NCBI RefSeq assembly: GCF_000002865.3 | Contig: NW_001865057.1 | Location: 463,679-527,678 of the forward strand | Source: Monosiga brevicollis MX1 | Taxonomy: Eukaryota; Opisthokonta; Choanoflagellata; Craspedida; Salpingoecidae | Direction of reading: 5' to 3' | DNA: 64,000 bases | Part shown: positions 9,403 through 23,200 of the stretch, one piece after another | How the letters are laid out: every line of letters starts with the position of its first letter | How positions within the stretch are numbered: the stretch's first letter is position 1 | Notes under the pieces: model-generated | Seen by the model: the letters and a program-made list of their open reading frames with translations, nothing else | Told to the model about the DNA's origin: nothing | Database searches by the model: none | Position numbers and translations under genes: made by a program

Positions 9403-12400
9403 ATGCCGCGCCAGCTGATCCCCGACAGTCGCTTTCAGGCACACGACTGGCAGGTCTCCAGCGTAGACTTTCACCCTCAGCTCAACATTCTCGCCTCTGG
9501 CTCCTGGGATCGTTCCATCAAGATCTGGGATATTGAGGAGTCACAAATTCTCCGAACCATCGACCGTAACGCCGGTCACACGGCCCCGGTGACCTGCGTT
9601 CGATGGCACCCCAGTGGCAATCTCCTTGCCTCGACCTCCGCTGGTACGCACCAGCCCCCGAGCTTGCCTTCATCATGCCGAACATTTCACAACAAAGTGT
9701 TTGGTTTCTACCAGTCCCGGCTGGGCTAGCGCACTCGCTCAAGACTTAAGCGCGCTTGCACGCCATCCCCGTCCCCAACATTTGCCCTGTGAATCTTTAG
9801 ATAACACAACGTGCCTGTGGGACGTCAACACCGGACAGCGCATGCGCACCCTACGCGAGCACTTTGGCTGGGTAAGGCCGATCCCGTGGACTTGAGCACA
9901 GGGTATGCAGGGGTTTTCCAGTGTGTGAGTGAGCGCGCACGCGTTCTAACTACTTTGTTTCACGCCGGACTGGCAGGTTCTCTCCTGCTCCTTTGCTCCT
10001 GATCGGACCAAACTTGCCACAGCATCATGGGACAAGACAGTCCGTTTGTGGGATCCAAACACCGGTGCGATGCTCCTCGAATTATTGCTGTTTGATGACT
10101 CTCTTGGCATCAACTGCCGTCATCCTTGCTGCAAGCTCATTTGCCGCCCGCCTGGCGTTGGAGGACAGGTGAATTGTTGTCCACCCTCCGCGGTCACACC
10201 AAAGGTGTATACGCGTGCGAGTTCTACCCCGTGGGCCACACGTCTGCCCTGCTGGCGACGGCTGGTGATGATGCCATTGCCCAGCTTTGGGATACGCGCA
10301 CAAGGTGGGCTCGAACTCCTGCCCTAGCTCCACATTTCAAACCCCTTTGTTCCACCGTCTCTGACTTGAGCCCACATCCCAGCTCACTCTGGCTTGGCCC
10401 ACGGCCACACCTGCCACGTGAACCAGGAAAGTCGCCATGAAGCTCGTGGGCGGCCATGCCGATGCCATTCACTCCATTGCCTGGTCAAACGATGGCACAC
10501 TTATTGCGACCGGTGGTGCTGACAAGACAGTGCGTACACACATAATCCCATCAACCCATCTCGGGCTACTTTGTGCCTGATCAGTCCCTTGCCTGCTCCC
10601 CAAGGTCACGCTGTGGGATCCCAAAGCCGCTGGCAAAACCCTCAAGCTGTTCAAGGGTCACGAGGAGACCGTCAAGGCTGTCGGCTTTGCCCCCGTCAAC
10701 AAGTACAATCCTCACAACATCGTGGCCTCAGGTTCGTGCCGGCGCTCGTTGCTGTGGCCTTATCCGTACCACACTAAGTCTGTACGCTGCTGATGGATGT
10801 GCCACTTGACCCTTGACCGTGTTCATGCTCTAGCCGGTGGCTACTCAGCCTCCATTTGGAACCCAGCTGCCACCAAGCACGGCCTTGTCTGCGAATTCAG
10901 AGCGGTACGCTCGTGACCAACAAGAGGCCCTGCCATGGCTGCGAACCGTTTCGCGAGAGGCAACGCACTTCTTGGGGCTTGTGAGCGGTCCCTCATCTGC
11001 GCCTTATCGTACCTCTTCTGCTTCATCCTTGCAATAGCACGAAGATGGCAAGGAGGTGGAAACACTTTCCATTTCGCAAGACGGCCAGCTTTTGGCCACT
11101 GGTGGGCGCGACGGCGTCGTGGCCGTCACCACCTTCCCAGCAGTCTCGAGCACGGATTACTACGCCGATGAGACGGTGCGTTTGGTGTTTCTTGATTTAT
11201 TTGTTGGATTATTTGTGCAAGGCCCCGCAGGCCCACCTGTTTCTTATCACAAGCGCGCACCCCTATTCATTGAAATCAAACCACGCGCCGTGTTTTGCCA
11301 GGACGACCGGGAGTTGGAAAAGCGCACCGAGCAGGCCGAGCGCTGGCAGGCGCGCCAAAACAAAATGACTACTTCGGTTTCACAGTATCGTGCCATCACT
11401 GGGCAAGACATGGATGAATCCCATGCCTGGACCAAGCGAGGCCAACCAGTCCCACCCTCACCCGAACCTGGGCGGGCGCGAGCGCCCCGACCCGATGCGA
11501 GCAAATTGCTAGCGGAGCGTGGCTTTAACCGTGATGGTCGTGTCCAGGCCACCGAAGCACCAGCGGCGGCTGCGGCTGCGGCCGAGACGGACATTACTCC
11601 TGCTGCTGCATCCGCTGCACCCGCCGCTACTGAAGCCGAGGTTTGCAATCGTGCGCTTGATAAAGGCACTTGCCACGCGGGTCTTATCATTTCTGCGGTG
11701 GCGGTGAAGACCTGTAGCGATGCCTTTTTTTGCTCATTTTGGTCGATTTTCTCGCGGGCGCTTAGACGGAGAGCGAGTTGTCGTTGCAAGAGCAAATCAA
11801 CCGCAGTATGTCAGAAATCTCACATGCATTGCATTGGTGTTGCTGCTTGTTGCCTGGCGCGAATATCTCACGTCGGACAACTTTTTTGCCGCTTCCGCAG
11901 CTGGTCTACGCCAGGTCCACGTGCTGGATGATCGGGGCCAGGCCCATCCCATGCTCAAGGCAGCTCAACAACAACAACAAAAGGCCGTGCGTGCCATCGC
12001 TCGTTTACGCTATATGCGCGTCCTTCTTTGCCACGCGCAGGACCCTCACAAGTGTGACACGCCCATAGGCTGGTGTTCCACAAGCGCCGAACGCAGGACC
12101 TACCAAGGTCAGCGATGTTGATGCCCTTATGAAGCTGCTGCGTGACAAAACCGAAGACCCACTTCGCCGCCAACAAGCCGCTCTGGTACGTTGCCTCCCT
12201 CCCGCGCTGTGCTCACGTTTCCCAAAGCTTTTTTGCACGTTTGAAGTTCTAACCCTTGATCCACACATCCACAGCGCCAGCCACGCCCACGCTCCTCGAT
12301 TGTAGAGCCCGAAAAAGAAGCGTCCGTCTCTGACCTTCTGAATCTTTCCAAGCCCAAACTCGGGCTCAAACCCAAGGTCTGCCGCTCGCCGCGCCGCTTT

Positions 12401-12535
12401 CAAGCCTCCTTATTGTTTGAGACCCTTCCTTGCTCATGCCCCTGGGCATTCATCTCCATCTCTGATCGATAGATTCGTCGGGGCAGCGTGAATCGTGTCA
12501 ATTCCACTGCATCAACGGCTTCTTCCTTGGATTAA
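9403..12535 (+). CDS. WD40-repeat protein with C-terminal helical tail
   Basis: The ATG at 9403 opens MPRQLIPDSRFQAHDW. Short exons splice in phase into at least six to seven WD repeats: SGSWDRSIKIWDIEES, DNTTCLWDVNTGQRM, TASWDKTVRLWDPNT, AGDDAIAQLWDTRTR, GGADKTVTLWDPKAAGK, YSASIWNPAATKHG and ATGGRDGVVAV. The propeller is followed by a charged helix (about 11300-11400), an Ala/Glu-rich linker, and short exons reading VSDVDALMKLLRDKTEDPL, then SDLLNLSKPKLGLKPK, ending IRRGSVNRVNSTASTASSLD and TAA at 12533. WD40 propellers are protein-binding scaffolds; I cannot assign this one to a named complex. The join between about 11810 and 12110 is uncertain. POC1-type or other scaffold functions are possible but unsupported. 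Confidence 0.85.
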
Positions 12536-13091
12536 TCGCCTCCTGCCCGTGTCCTCGTGAACGACTTTTGAAAATGATCTTATGCGTGTCTAACCTAAAC
12601 TGTGTGCCATGGCCCTGGTGTAAGCCCCCAAACGGCACCTGTCCTTACATTTTCCCAAACGCCATCAGTTGGTTTCCCCCTCCCTCATGCACATGGGTGA
12701 GCCAAATCAGTGTCTCGTCCAAATTGAAACATGATACCCCTTCAAAATTAAGAGCAGAGCAGAGAATTTGAATTGTTTACAACGGCTGTTCTGAACGATA
12801 TTTTATCATCCTTGGCAACGTCGCATCGCAACAGTTGCTGCTCATCGGTAGGCGCGCCTCTGAGAACGCCGGGGTCGCGGTGGGAAAACGGCGGCAGGCA
12901 GGGTGATGGCAGACGTGTTTGGTGTGCACTGAGTGGCATATGCCAATCAGAATACAGGAGATTGGGGGAGGGGGCCGTGTTGCCCGTCACAATGATTCGA
13001 ATGGCGTGTCTGAGTTTATTGGTCCAAGGATTTGATACAATGTAGCTCAATTTGGTGTTCGCCATGTAGAGGCGGAGCGGTCACCGCCGCC
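12536..13091. other. Intergenic region between WD40 gene and SPEF2
   Basis: The two genes run in tandem. The stretch should hold the 3' end of the WD40 gene and the promoter of SPEF2. I see no coding exon, tRNA or repeat of note in it. Confidence 0.4.
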
Positions 13092-16000
13092 ATGAGTACT
13101 ATCCTCTGCCGCTGGTTGAATGAGGATGTGCAACTGGGTGAATCAGTGTGTACGTATTGCCCGGCTCCAGTGGCTGGATCAGCTTTGCATGACAGCTCCA
13201 CATGGCAGCTCACCACGTTTTTTTTGTTTTTTCTTTTTTATCCCGGGGGTTTTAATTCTGTTGGGGTGTGCTGGGTGGCAGCGCCAGCTGACTTGGCCTC
13301 CAAGTTCAGCAATGGCTACCTTCTGGGTCAACTGCTCTCCCAGTTCAATTTGCAGCCGGATTTCAAGTCCTTTTCTCGCTCAGAGTACGCAAAGCCGGAA
13401 CAGCGCTTTTCTACAAACGGCCGATCATTTGTTGGCTACCTCTCATCGCACTTGGGCCTTCCTTAGCACGGCTGAGGCACGCCTCAACAACTTTACTCGA
13501 TTGGAACCCGTACTACGCGCCCTCAAGATTAAGTTTGATGCCAACATGGTAGTGCATGTCGCCCCTGACTTTGCACATTCGATGCAGCATCCCAATGTCA
13601 TATTGACTTTGACCTTCTGTTTGCTGCCACCCACAGGCTCGTGATGTCATGGCTGAGGAGGACGGTGCCGCCTCTCAGCTACTATATCAACTTTTCGTGT
13701 CATTGAACAAGCAGCTCGACAAGGTTCGCGCTGAGTCGATTCAAACTTGCTGTCGCTACTCGAACCCGAGTTGCAATTTTTGGATTCTGACCTAATTTGA
13801 TACGTTTTTGTGCAGGACTGGCAAAATACCGTCATTGCCGGCGGTGGCAGCAAGGTGTCTGGCGCGCCCATGCCAAGTGCGTTCTCCCAATCACTCAAGG
13901 CCCGCACACGGCGGCAATCAGACCTAGACTTTGAAAAGTTGGAGGCCAAATTTCGCCAGCGTCAGCGCCAACACGAGGAAAAGGCTCTTCGTCAACAGCG
14001 GCAGGAACAAGAGAGGGCGGACCAAATTCGCGAGCAGAAGCATCGCGAAATGTTGGAACGGTACGCCCGCGTTTGCTTCTACAGGGAAAAGCAAAGGCAA
14101 TCAGTTTTCAGGGCTTCGCCATCGTCGCTTTCTTGCTCAAACTGTTTCTCACGGCTTTGATTGCCCCAAACGGTGTTATCTCTTTGCGCCTGCAGCTCGC
14201 GCGAAGTGAAGCGTGCCTACGATGAACGTGTGCGCGTGCTTGCCAGAGGTCCGGGGAGCACCGGCGGTGATGATGACGGCAATCTTCCATCCTCTGCTCG
14301 CTCCCTCCGTGGTTCGTCCACCATGGACCAAGTGCGCAAGGTCGGTTCTCGGTCTTTGTCGCGCATCGTTGGGCATGCAAATCAGCACCCTCACGCCACG
14401 CCGGATCTGGGATTGACTTGTCCTGCCCCTTACAGACTATGCGGCAAGCCGAAACACGGCGGGTTTTGGCAGCAACTCAGCGTCTTGCTGAGCTGGACGA
14501 TCTGGACCGCTTTGATGCGACCGTACACGGCGAGGACGCACGCCAGCCTCTGCGGCCCATTGGACATAGCCAGCAGGATCAAGACTTTTCCGACGATGAA
14601 GACAACGCCTATGGCGAGCTGGCCCGTGACCCAGCTGTGGACGGTCGCCGTTCCCACAGCGTCTCGACCTCGGCGCACGCCACACTTCAGCGCAGTGGCG
14701 CCTCTGGGCGGCCCGACCTTGCTGAGACACCAACAGGCGCAGGCACGAATACTGAAGAGCCCAGCGAGTACGTTCGTGCTGTGCGTCAACGGCGGCAGCA
14801 AACTGAGGCCGCACTCCAGGAACGGGAACGCCAACGCAAGCGCCTCCTGGTCATGCAAATGGCACAGCAACAAAAACTGGATCAGCAGCAAATGGACGAC
14901 CTGCTCTTGGCCAAGATTACGCGCCATTCACGCCGTGAGCATCAGATCGCTGCAAGACTCATGGCAATCCGTCGAGAGAAGGAAATTATTCGTCAAAATC
15001 GACTCTACCGACAACAACAAATGGCGCTGCTACGTGAGGCAGAATTTCAGCATGCTCTTGATCAGGAAGCCGAGCATGCGCGGCGTCAGCGCGCTACAAA
15101 AGCAGCTGCCGAACAAGAGCAGCAAGAGCGGCGTCTCAAGGCTCGAGAATCCCGCGCCAAGGCTCAACAGCAAGCCGTACAGGACATGGTCTGCGGTACT
15201 GTGCACGACGTCATCGCCATGGCCATGCAGCTGAGCACATATCATCGGTTGACTGGCATGGTTCCGCCTCCGAGTGTGCGTCTTGATTTGAAAAACACCT
15301 TCTTGGCCGGCCTGCCAATGAAAATGGACGTGCCCGGTGCAACGACGGACCCCGCTCCGGCCGCTGCCACGGCAGCGACAAACTCGAGTACTCTGCGAGA
15401 TTACCTTCTGGTGGCTGAAAATTGGATGCCTGAACAGGGCACGGACGACCTGCGCCAGGCCGCCATTGCTCGCAATCCAATTTTAGGCCATCTGTTGCAC
15501 GAGTTGGCTGCGCGGGCCTACCCGGCACCGACTCCCTGGCAACCTGCCCCCATGCCGGCGCACGACTTGCGTGCTGTGGTGCTCGGCAAGCCCTTTGCTC
15601 CAGTCGAGGCTTTGGTCGCCGCCTACGTTGCCAAGCATCCGGACGTCGTCGTCATCTCTCCGCAAGATATTGTCGCGGCTGCCGTGCAAGCACACGAGAC
15701 CGAAGAGCAGGCCTTTGCGGCACATGAGCCGGCCCTGGAAGCCATTTTGCCGCCGGACCTGAGCGAGCCGTTGATAGTAGATCGCCTGGCTGCCGCTCAA
15801 GCCGTTGCGGAGGAGTTGGCAAGACAAATCGAAGCAGAGCACAAGGTCGTGGCCCCCTCTCCCAAGGGCAAGCAAAAGGGCGGCGAAGCCAAGGCTAGCG
15901 CGGCCTCTGCGGAGCCAAGTGCCGTGGAAGCATCGGTACCTCCAAGTGCCGACGCCATTCCCACCATTGTCGAGGAAGAGAGTTCCGCTGTGGCAACAGC

Positions 16001-19000
16001 AACGGATGTGGCCTCTGAGGCCGAGGCGAGCCCCGACGCCAATGCCAACGATGCACTTGCTGCAGAGAACCACGAGGGCACCGACGAGTCCGGCGCTACC
16101 GCCCCCAAGAGTTCCATCGCAGAGTCAGATGCGGAGGCCTCTGCGACAGCCGACGATCCCGCTGCAGCTGAATGTGTGGCGCCTCGAGGCCTCTCATTGC
16201 GGGCACGCTTGGGGCAGTTGGCTGCAGAGGACCTGCAGCGTGGTGGTGTCGTCGATGAGCGCGTCATGTGTGCCTTGATCGTTCTGCGCATCCATCAGGT
16301 TCAATCCGGGCCGGGCTGGATTCTGACCAACTACCCGACCACACTGCATCAGGCCCAGCTGCTTGAGCGTTGTTTGGGTGGCCGGCTGTTGCCATCCGAG
16401 CGCGAAAGCTCAGATGCCATCGTGTTTCCTCGGTCTGAATCTTTGCTGGCACCCGATCCACTACCCAACAAAAAGTCCGAGCCTGAACCTCGAGTTGTCG
16501 CAGGTACGCTTGAGCACCCTGCCTTGCTACTTGAGGGGCGTCATGGTTTTAGCGGGCGGACGCGCGTTTGCTCTGGCTCACACGTGGTTTCTTTTTGTCC
16601 CCTCCTTATCTTGTTGTGCATAGTGATTGAGGTTCGCATTGGTGATGACGTTGCGGTAGCCGCCGCCCAAGCGGCGGCTCAGACGGGTTCGGCCGAGTCC
16701 AACGATGCCGCCGATGCGGCATCACCCGCAGAGAACACCGCGGGGTCCCACATGGACGTTCAGGTGGTTCAGCGGCTTGCAGCATGGGAACAAGATGTCA
16801 CCCCCATGCTTGGTTGGTACACTGAGCTTTTCAAAGCACATACTGCTGGCGGGCACGAGGTGCATGTGATTGAGGCCACGGAGGCGTCCGAGAGTGCGGA
16901 AACCGCATTCAGTAGCATTCTAACCAGCGCCTGCCAAGCACCGTACAAGCGCGCCCGTGAAGCATCGGCGCGCCAACGCTCCCGAGAGGCAGCCCGTCGT
17001 GCCGATCTAGAGGCGTTGCAGACAATTTTGGATGTGCAAGCTGCGGAGCAACGTGAGGCGGATGCCATTTTGGCCAGCCAGGCAGCTGCCGTTGCGGAAG
17101 GCGCCCCTGTTGAGAATACGCTTGCTGTCAAGGCACCGTCAAAACCGGGCAGCGCCCGTGGCTCGCGTCCCTCGAGCAAGTCTGGAAAGAAAAAATCTGC
17201 GAGCCAAGCGCCAACGGCTACGGCAGATACGGCCGAGCCTACGGGACCTCGGGCCAGTGAGGTCAGCGCTGTGGTTGCCCAGGAGGAATCACAAATCGAC
17301 ACCGTTGTGGAGCGCGACCTAGTGCGCGAGCCTCAACCCGGGGATGCTGATTACTCTTTCGCGCCGCTCACTGCCGTCGATGAGATCATGGCCCAGGCTT
17401 TGGTGCCTCTGTGGGATCAAGCAGAGCAAAACTATGTGGGAGAGGTGCTGGCCGTGGCCGAGCGCCTGCGTCGCGAGGAGCACAATGCAATTGAGTTTCT
17501 GGGGACCTGCCGCTTGGCTATGGAGACCTTTTTGCAGCGGCCTGATACTAAGCAGGAATATTTAGCGCAGTGGCAGGTGAGCTTCAATGAGGTACCAGCT
17601 GACGTGCGACGCTTGCCCGCTGGCAAAGAAGAGCTGAACAAGCGCATCGAGGACCTGCGGGAGATCTTGTACGAGATGACGGATCAACGCTACGACAGTG
17701 CCAAAGTCAAGGTCAAGGAGATGCAGGACGCGCTGTGGGCCGAGAATGCCTCTTCCCTAGTTGCCAACTGTTTTTTGCAGCTCCTTCATGCGGAAGGCAA
17801 TCGCTACCATAGTACCATCACCGTCCTGCGCGAAGCCTACGCGGCTTTGGATACGGAGCCGCGAGAAGCAGCTCGGGAGCCACCAACCGTTGCTTTGATT
17901 GACGTGCGAGCTGAGCCTGCCTTTGATGTTGTCAAAGGCCCAAGCAAGGGCAAAGGTGGCAAGGGCGCAGGCCCTCCCACTGCTGAAGGTCCACACGGCG
18001 TGCCCGTGGTTGCGCCCACAAAACTGAACGAAATGGTAACGGTCCAGCACTATGCAACGGCCCTACGAGCCGCAGTTCCGGAGCGCTTGAACCCGGCCAA
18101 GGCCCGTGCGCGAGCTGCTGCCGCTGCCGCTGCCGCCGCCGAAGCCGAAGCAGCGGCGGCGGCGGCTGCTAAGAGCAAAAAGTCCAAAAAGGGGCCAGAG
18201 CCTGTGGTGGAGGAGCCGCCCGCCCCGTCTGAGGAGCAGCTGGCCGAAGAGGAAGCCAATCAGGAGCGTGAACGTCTTCGTGAACAGGGTTTGCAGGAGG
18301 AATACCAGGCCCTCCTGCGCGAGGATGAGCGCTTCAAGGCCGTTGTGACGCTGTTGGAGCGTTTGGCCGAGCAAGTCCTGACACGCATCAAGGACTCGGC
18401 ACATCTCTGCTTTGAGGGTCTCTCGCAGCAGGCGGGTGAGGCGTATCGGGCCGAGACGCAGGCCGTCGATGCCCTCTGTGAGCAGGCTCGACAGGCCGTG
18501 TTTGCAGGCGAGCCCATTCTGTATGAACTCGTGCTACAGGGCACTACCTACTCCATCAACCAGGAGCAATATGTATCGCGACCCCCGGCATTACCGCTTC
18601 CTCCAGCCCCCACAGAGGAACAGCCTGCACATGCCTTCACGGTAGCACAGCTGACAACATTGCACCATCGGTTACGGAGTCTCGCGCCCACGGGCGTGCT
18701 GGCCACAGAGACCCTCGAAGAGCTGCTCCTTGATCTAGGAGGGCGCAACGGCTGCGATGGTGCCCTGCCTTTATGGTGGCAGAGCTATTCCGTGACGCAG
18801 GTCCATCAGATGGTCAGCGCGTGGAGTCAAGACCGGGCCTTTGCGGACGTGCGACGCCTGCTCGTGGACGCTGCTGGACTTCCTGCACCCACACCCGCGG
18901 AGGTCTTCGCAGCCTTTCAGGGCTATTATTTGCGCAACACGCATGGCCTCCTGAATGCAGCCGAATTTTTGTCGGTTCCGTTGTGGTTTGACACGCCTCA

Positions 19001-19625
19001 GCCCGCATTGGACTCTGATACCCTGGCCGCAGAATTTCATCGCAGTGCGCGCTTGAAAGAGCTCTTCTTTGATGTGTTTGCTGACCATGCTGTGACCCAT
19101 TCTGGTCGCCGTATCGACTATCGCCGTTTTCTTGCGTATGCCGTGCGCGGACCAGCCACGGCGGAACCAGACCTGGGCGCCTGTTGCACGCTGGCGGCTC
19201 TAGTGAGTGGGCAGCTGGGTGCCTCGCGCTATGATAGCTTTCCAGGCACGGAGAGTCTCAAGGCTGATGCCCAAACGCTGGCCACCCTTGCTCAATTATA
19301 TCCTCTGCCTGCTGAAGGCGTCTTCGATCTGGATGCGGCCGAAGAGGATGACATTGTCGATGCGGCCGATGCACGCATGGCCGAGTTGGAGACCGCGGGG
19401 CCTCGAGCTCAGCCCTTGCTGACCGATGACGAAGTGGACGCCCTGGTCGCACCTGAAGGCAACCTTGAGGCGATCCTGCAGCGGGCTGCCTCCAAAGGTC
19501 GTCTTCTGGTTCCGGCGCTGCAAGTCACGTCGGTGGCGAATCTAAACGCACCAGATCCACGCGTGCCTTCAGCTGATCCTGCATCAGCTGGCGTCGCCAT
19601 TGATGTGACTGACGCTGGCCTCTAG
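13092..19625 (+). CDS. SPEF2: Sperm flagellar protein 2 homologue (central-pair protein)
   Basis: Seven N-terminal and central exons (13092-13149, 13282-13384, 13467-13548, 13637-13723, 13816-14060, 14196-14340, 14436-16503) and a last exon 16624-19625 join in phase into about 1,929 residues; human SPEF2 is of similar size. The N-terminus is a CH-like domain: MSTILCRWLNEDVQLGES, SPADLASKFSNGYLLGQLL, ARLNNFTRLEPVLRAL, as in SPEF2/KPL2. Long coiled coils follow, then a nucleotide-kinase-like segment (GWILTNYPTTLHQAQLLE, compare the GF/YPTT motif of SPEF2 and adenylate kinases), Ala/Glu-rich linkers, and a C-terminal EF-hand-like helical region. SPEF2 and algal CPC1 are central-pair apparatus proteins of motile cilia, and SPEF2 binds IFT20. 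The final intron is 120 nt and stop-free. Confidence 0.92.
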
Positions 19626-19921
19626 AGAACGTGTCTCCTTGTGTGAACGGCCGTCAGAAATGGGACATTGGTCGCTCTCTCTGTCCTGGTCTCAGTTGGC
19701 CTCGCCACCTTTGTGTCTTTATCATGCGCCCTGTATCCTGGCGCCATTTTTGTATACGATGTAACAACATGCAGCAAAGCTCAAAATCGACTCAGCATTG
19801 AAAAGTCCTCCGTCCGTCCTGACACACAACTCAGCCCACAACAAGGAGTAAACGAGAGAAACGGGGAAAGGGAAAAAGGATAAAGGACTGTCCCCTTGAC
19901 CTCTTGCTTACGTTAACAGGT

Positions 19922-19957
<36 letters not shown>

Positions 19958-20264
19958 GTAATTGTGCTTTTCCTTTGTGTCTTCGCAGCTTATACTTCTC
20001 AAACCGACCAAATCTCTCTCGCTCTCTCTCAGAGTTCGTCCACACAACACACACACCACACACACCACACTGTCTCTTTCCATCTCTCTCTCTCTTTCTG
20101 TGTCAGTCAGTCAGTCTGCGTGTGGCCCTCCCTGCCTCTCTGCCTCTCAGGTTCCCTCTTTCTTCGTCTTTGCAGCTCTGTCGATTTGTCTGTCTGGCTC
20201 ACGGTATGCTGTCATCTATCTGCTGGTCACCTGCCAGGGGCCCACTCAATGTGCAACGGACGCC
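19626..20264. other. Intergenic region with CT-rich microsatellites
   Basis: Between SPEF2 and the receptor kinase. A pure CT run lies at about 19927-19954, followed by further CT- and CA-rich imperfect repeats to about 20180. These extend a spurious open frame leftwards from the kinase start. A promoter is expected here; no TATA box is obvious close to 20265. Confidence 0.6.
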
Positions 20265-23200
20265 ATGTTGGGAGGCGCTGGACTGATACCCTACCGAGCT
20301 AGGCCTCGCGTCTCGTCGACATGGGTGGGCGTTGCCTTGCTCCTGCTTGCGCCGAGAATTCAGGCGCGCTGTGAAGGCCAAGTGCCGCGCTTTCCTTCCA
20401 CAACTTGCGTTGAGCGTGCTGAGGGAGCTCGCTGTGAGCTGCGATGCGGCGATACCGGTCCGAGCGATGCTGTCGGCTATGCGACATGCTTGGATGGGTC
20501 GTGGGTGACCAATCACACCTGTGATATTTGCGCCATTTGCCCGATCTACTGCGACGACTTGAGCACCCTCACCTTATCAGCCGATCGCCAAGCTTCATCT
20601 CTCGATCCGGCCTGCTGGTCCCGTCTGGGGCCCAGCGTGCCACAAGGCCTACCGTCCTCGCTTGTCGTGCTGGTGGTGGACAGCCTTGCCTTGGAGTTGC
20701 CCCGTGGTCTTCTTGACGGGCTGCCCAACCTGCGTGAGCTTTACGTGGCTGGCAGCAACGTTGATCGCTCCCAGGAGCGCACGTTCGACCCCGCTCTTGT
20801 GGCTCGCTGCCCCGCCATGTATGATGTACGTCTCCGTGGTTTGCGCATCAGAGAGTTTCCCTACTTTATCAACGCTGGGCTCAAGCGCTACTCGATAGCC
20901 GAAACGACATACGCCAATGATCACATGGTTTTCAACATGACGCTTGCCCAGCACCTTTGGCCAGAGGTGAGACCACTCGCTCGTCGGGGGACGGGGGGGC
21001 CAAGTCATCTTTACCTTTTGCCTTTCTTCACATGCTTTTCTGCTTTGATGAACCAACAGTTGGAGAGCTTGAGGCTGTCTGAATTCGCAGCTATTCACAT
21101 CATCACAAAGCTAGCACGTGCATGGACCTCCCTCACAGACCTCAAGGTGGCAGTACTCGAATTCAATGCCACGACCTTTGATTGGAGCATGCTTCCAAAC
21201 ATTGCGCGTCTGAGTCTCTACATGGATCGTGGGCCAAGCTCGATGACGGCCAAAGGCCTCCCACAAGTTGGTATGCTGAGCTATCTCAAGCTGACAACCA
21301 CAAACCCAGCCACAATGCGTTACCTGACCCTGGACGCGGTCTACAAGCTGATTGATTTTCACCACATCATCATCAATCACCTCGAGGATAGCGTGCAGAT
21401 TGTAAGTCCCAGCTTGCAATGTGGAGTGGAGCCCAGGCACTTGAATTATGTATTGGCTTGCAACTGCAAGGCAAACGATTGGCCTTTAGCCAATGGCACG
21501 ACTGTGCCAGATTTTACTCACGCCTCTCATTGCCCGCAAGCCGGCGCCATGGCCTGCGAGCCTGAGTGGGAGGCCATGGCCAACTGCATGTCCGCCGATG
21601 AGCTTCAAGCTTGGGGCGGTGAGTACATCTACCCACCCCAAGTTTGCGATGGGTATCAGGACTGCAGCAACGGCCGGGATGAAAACGGGTGCTCGGCGCT
21701 GACGGACATTGTGAATGAATTTCCTCACGTCGATGCCAACTGGCTGTCTGTGCTTGTCTGCACTCGTAACCTGACGATGAGCATTACCAATGGCAAACTT
21801 TATGCTGCGCCTGCAGACCCGGATTGCCATGTTGGCCGTGGCCTGGTCCGACACTGGAACGTTTTTGAGCTCAGCATTGGCTACACCTCCTACTCAAGTG
21901 TGTACGACCCAGCGCTGGGGGCCTTTCGGAGCCGTGCCACAATTGAGCGGGACGGGGATGGTAATTTTGAGCCGTACGACTTTTACCACGTACTGACAGT
22001 TCAAGATGGCAAGGTTCTGGGCATTTCTGCGGAGAATGTCACCAACACCAGGCCCGACGATCTGTCTGAGGAATCCTTTGAGCGCCTGCGCTCCTCAAAT
22101 CTGCACTGTGCCATCACTACTACGGCTGCAGCAGCAACAACACGCCCTGCCTTGACGAGCGCTCAGCTGGAGGCCAGCCTGCGCCAACAGGATGAAACTC
22201 AAATAACTTTGATTGCCGTGGGTGCGGGAGCTGGTACTTGCCTGCTGCTTGTGATCATCATTGCTAGCCTGCGCTGTCGCTCCCGAAACAAGCTTGTCTT
22301 GAGCATGCAGGCTGGATACCAAGAACAATACGCTGCCGCCATGCAGCGATTTCAGGAAGCACATCCAACCTTGAAGTTGGATGCACTCTTTGAACTTTCT
22401 CGGTGCGTTCTAGATCCCCATTGCGCCCTCAGTCATGCAGGAGCAGCCTTCCAGCGTCTGCGGAGACAGCCTGCTACCACCGTAGCTTATGTCAGTTTCT
22501 GTCTAGGGGTGATTTTCAAGTTTTGGAGCCGGTGGGCGAAGGCCACTTTTCAACCGTGTACAAGGTCAGCTGCATGTAGTTGACGGCTTTTGTGAGAGCA
22601 CGTCGAGGATTTAGGTAAGGCATAACGTGCCATGAATGCCTGGCATGGGTGAAAATGGTCTTAGGCTGCCTATCAAGCACGCCCTGGCAAGGCGATGCCG
22701 GATATGCCCCCATTTGTGGCACTGAAGGAGCCCAAGCTTGATTTGAATGAGGTTGGCTGCCTTCCCGTGCCTGCCATATAGCGACGGCTTGCAGGACAGC
22801 GTATAGAGGGCCCTCGTGCGTTGCTGTGACGTTGCACTGGGCCCCACCTCTGTAGATTGGCCTCTTGCCAGAGTTTTTGAAAGAAGCCATGGTTTTACAG
22901 GCCATGGGCACCCACCCCCACCTTATCCGTCTCTTTGGCATCTGTCTTCCACGGTGGGCCAGACAACCGAAATGCACCTGACACACTCTTATCTTATTGA
23001 CGCTGATCTCTGATTTTTTTATGTGTTCGCGCTTGCCATGTTGCTCGCTCATATGGGCTCGTAGGGGGGACCATGCATTACGTTTTGCACAAGTTTTTGA
23101 AATATGCGATATGGGTAGTCTCAAGCACGTGTTGACAAACTCGCTCGCATTTTCAGCTCCAGTGGTGGCCACGATCGCCATGCAGGCAAGTGGGGAACCC

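Noticed and set aside
16504-16623. Treating this stretch as SPEF2 coding sequence
   Set aside because: It has good donor and acceptor sites and encodes a hydrophobic, Cys-rich insert foreign to the surrounding Ala/Glu-rich protein, so it is taken as an intron.
19962-20264. In-frame leftward extension of the receptor kinase with Ser/Leu-rich sequence
   Set aside because: The frame is open only because of CT/CA repeats. The ATG at 20265 followed by a signal peptide is a better start.
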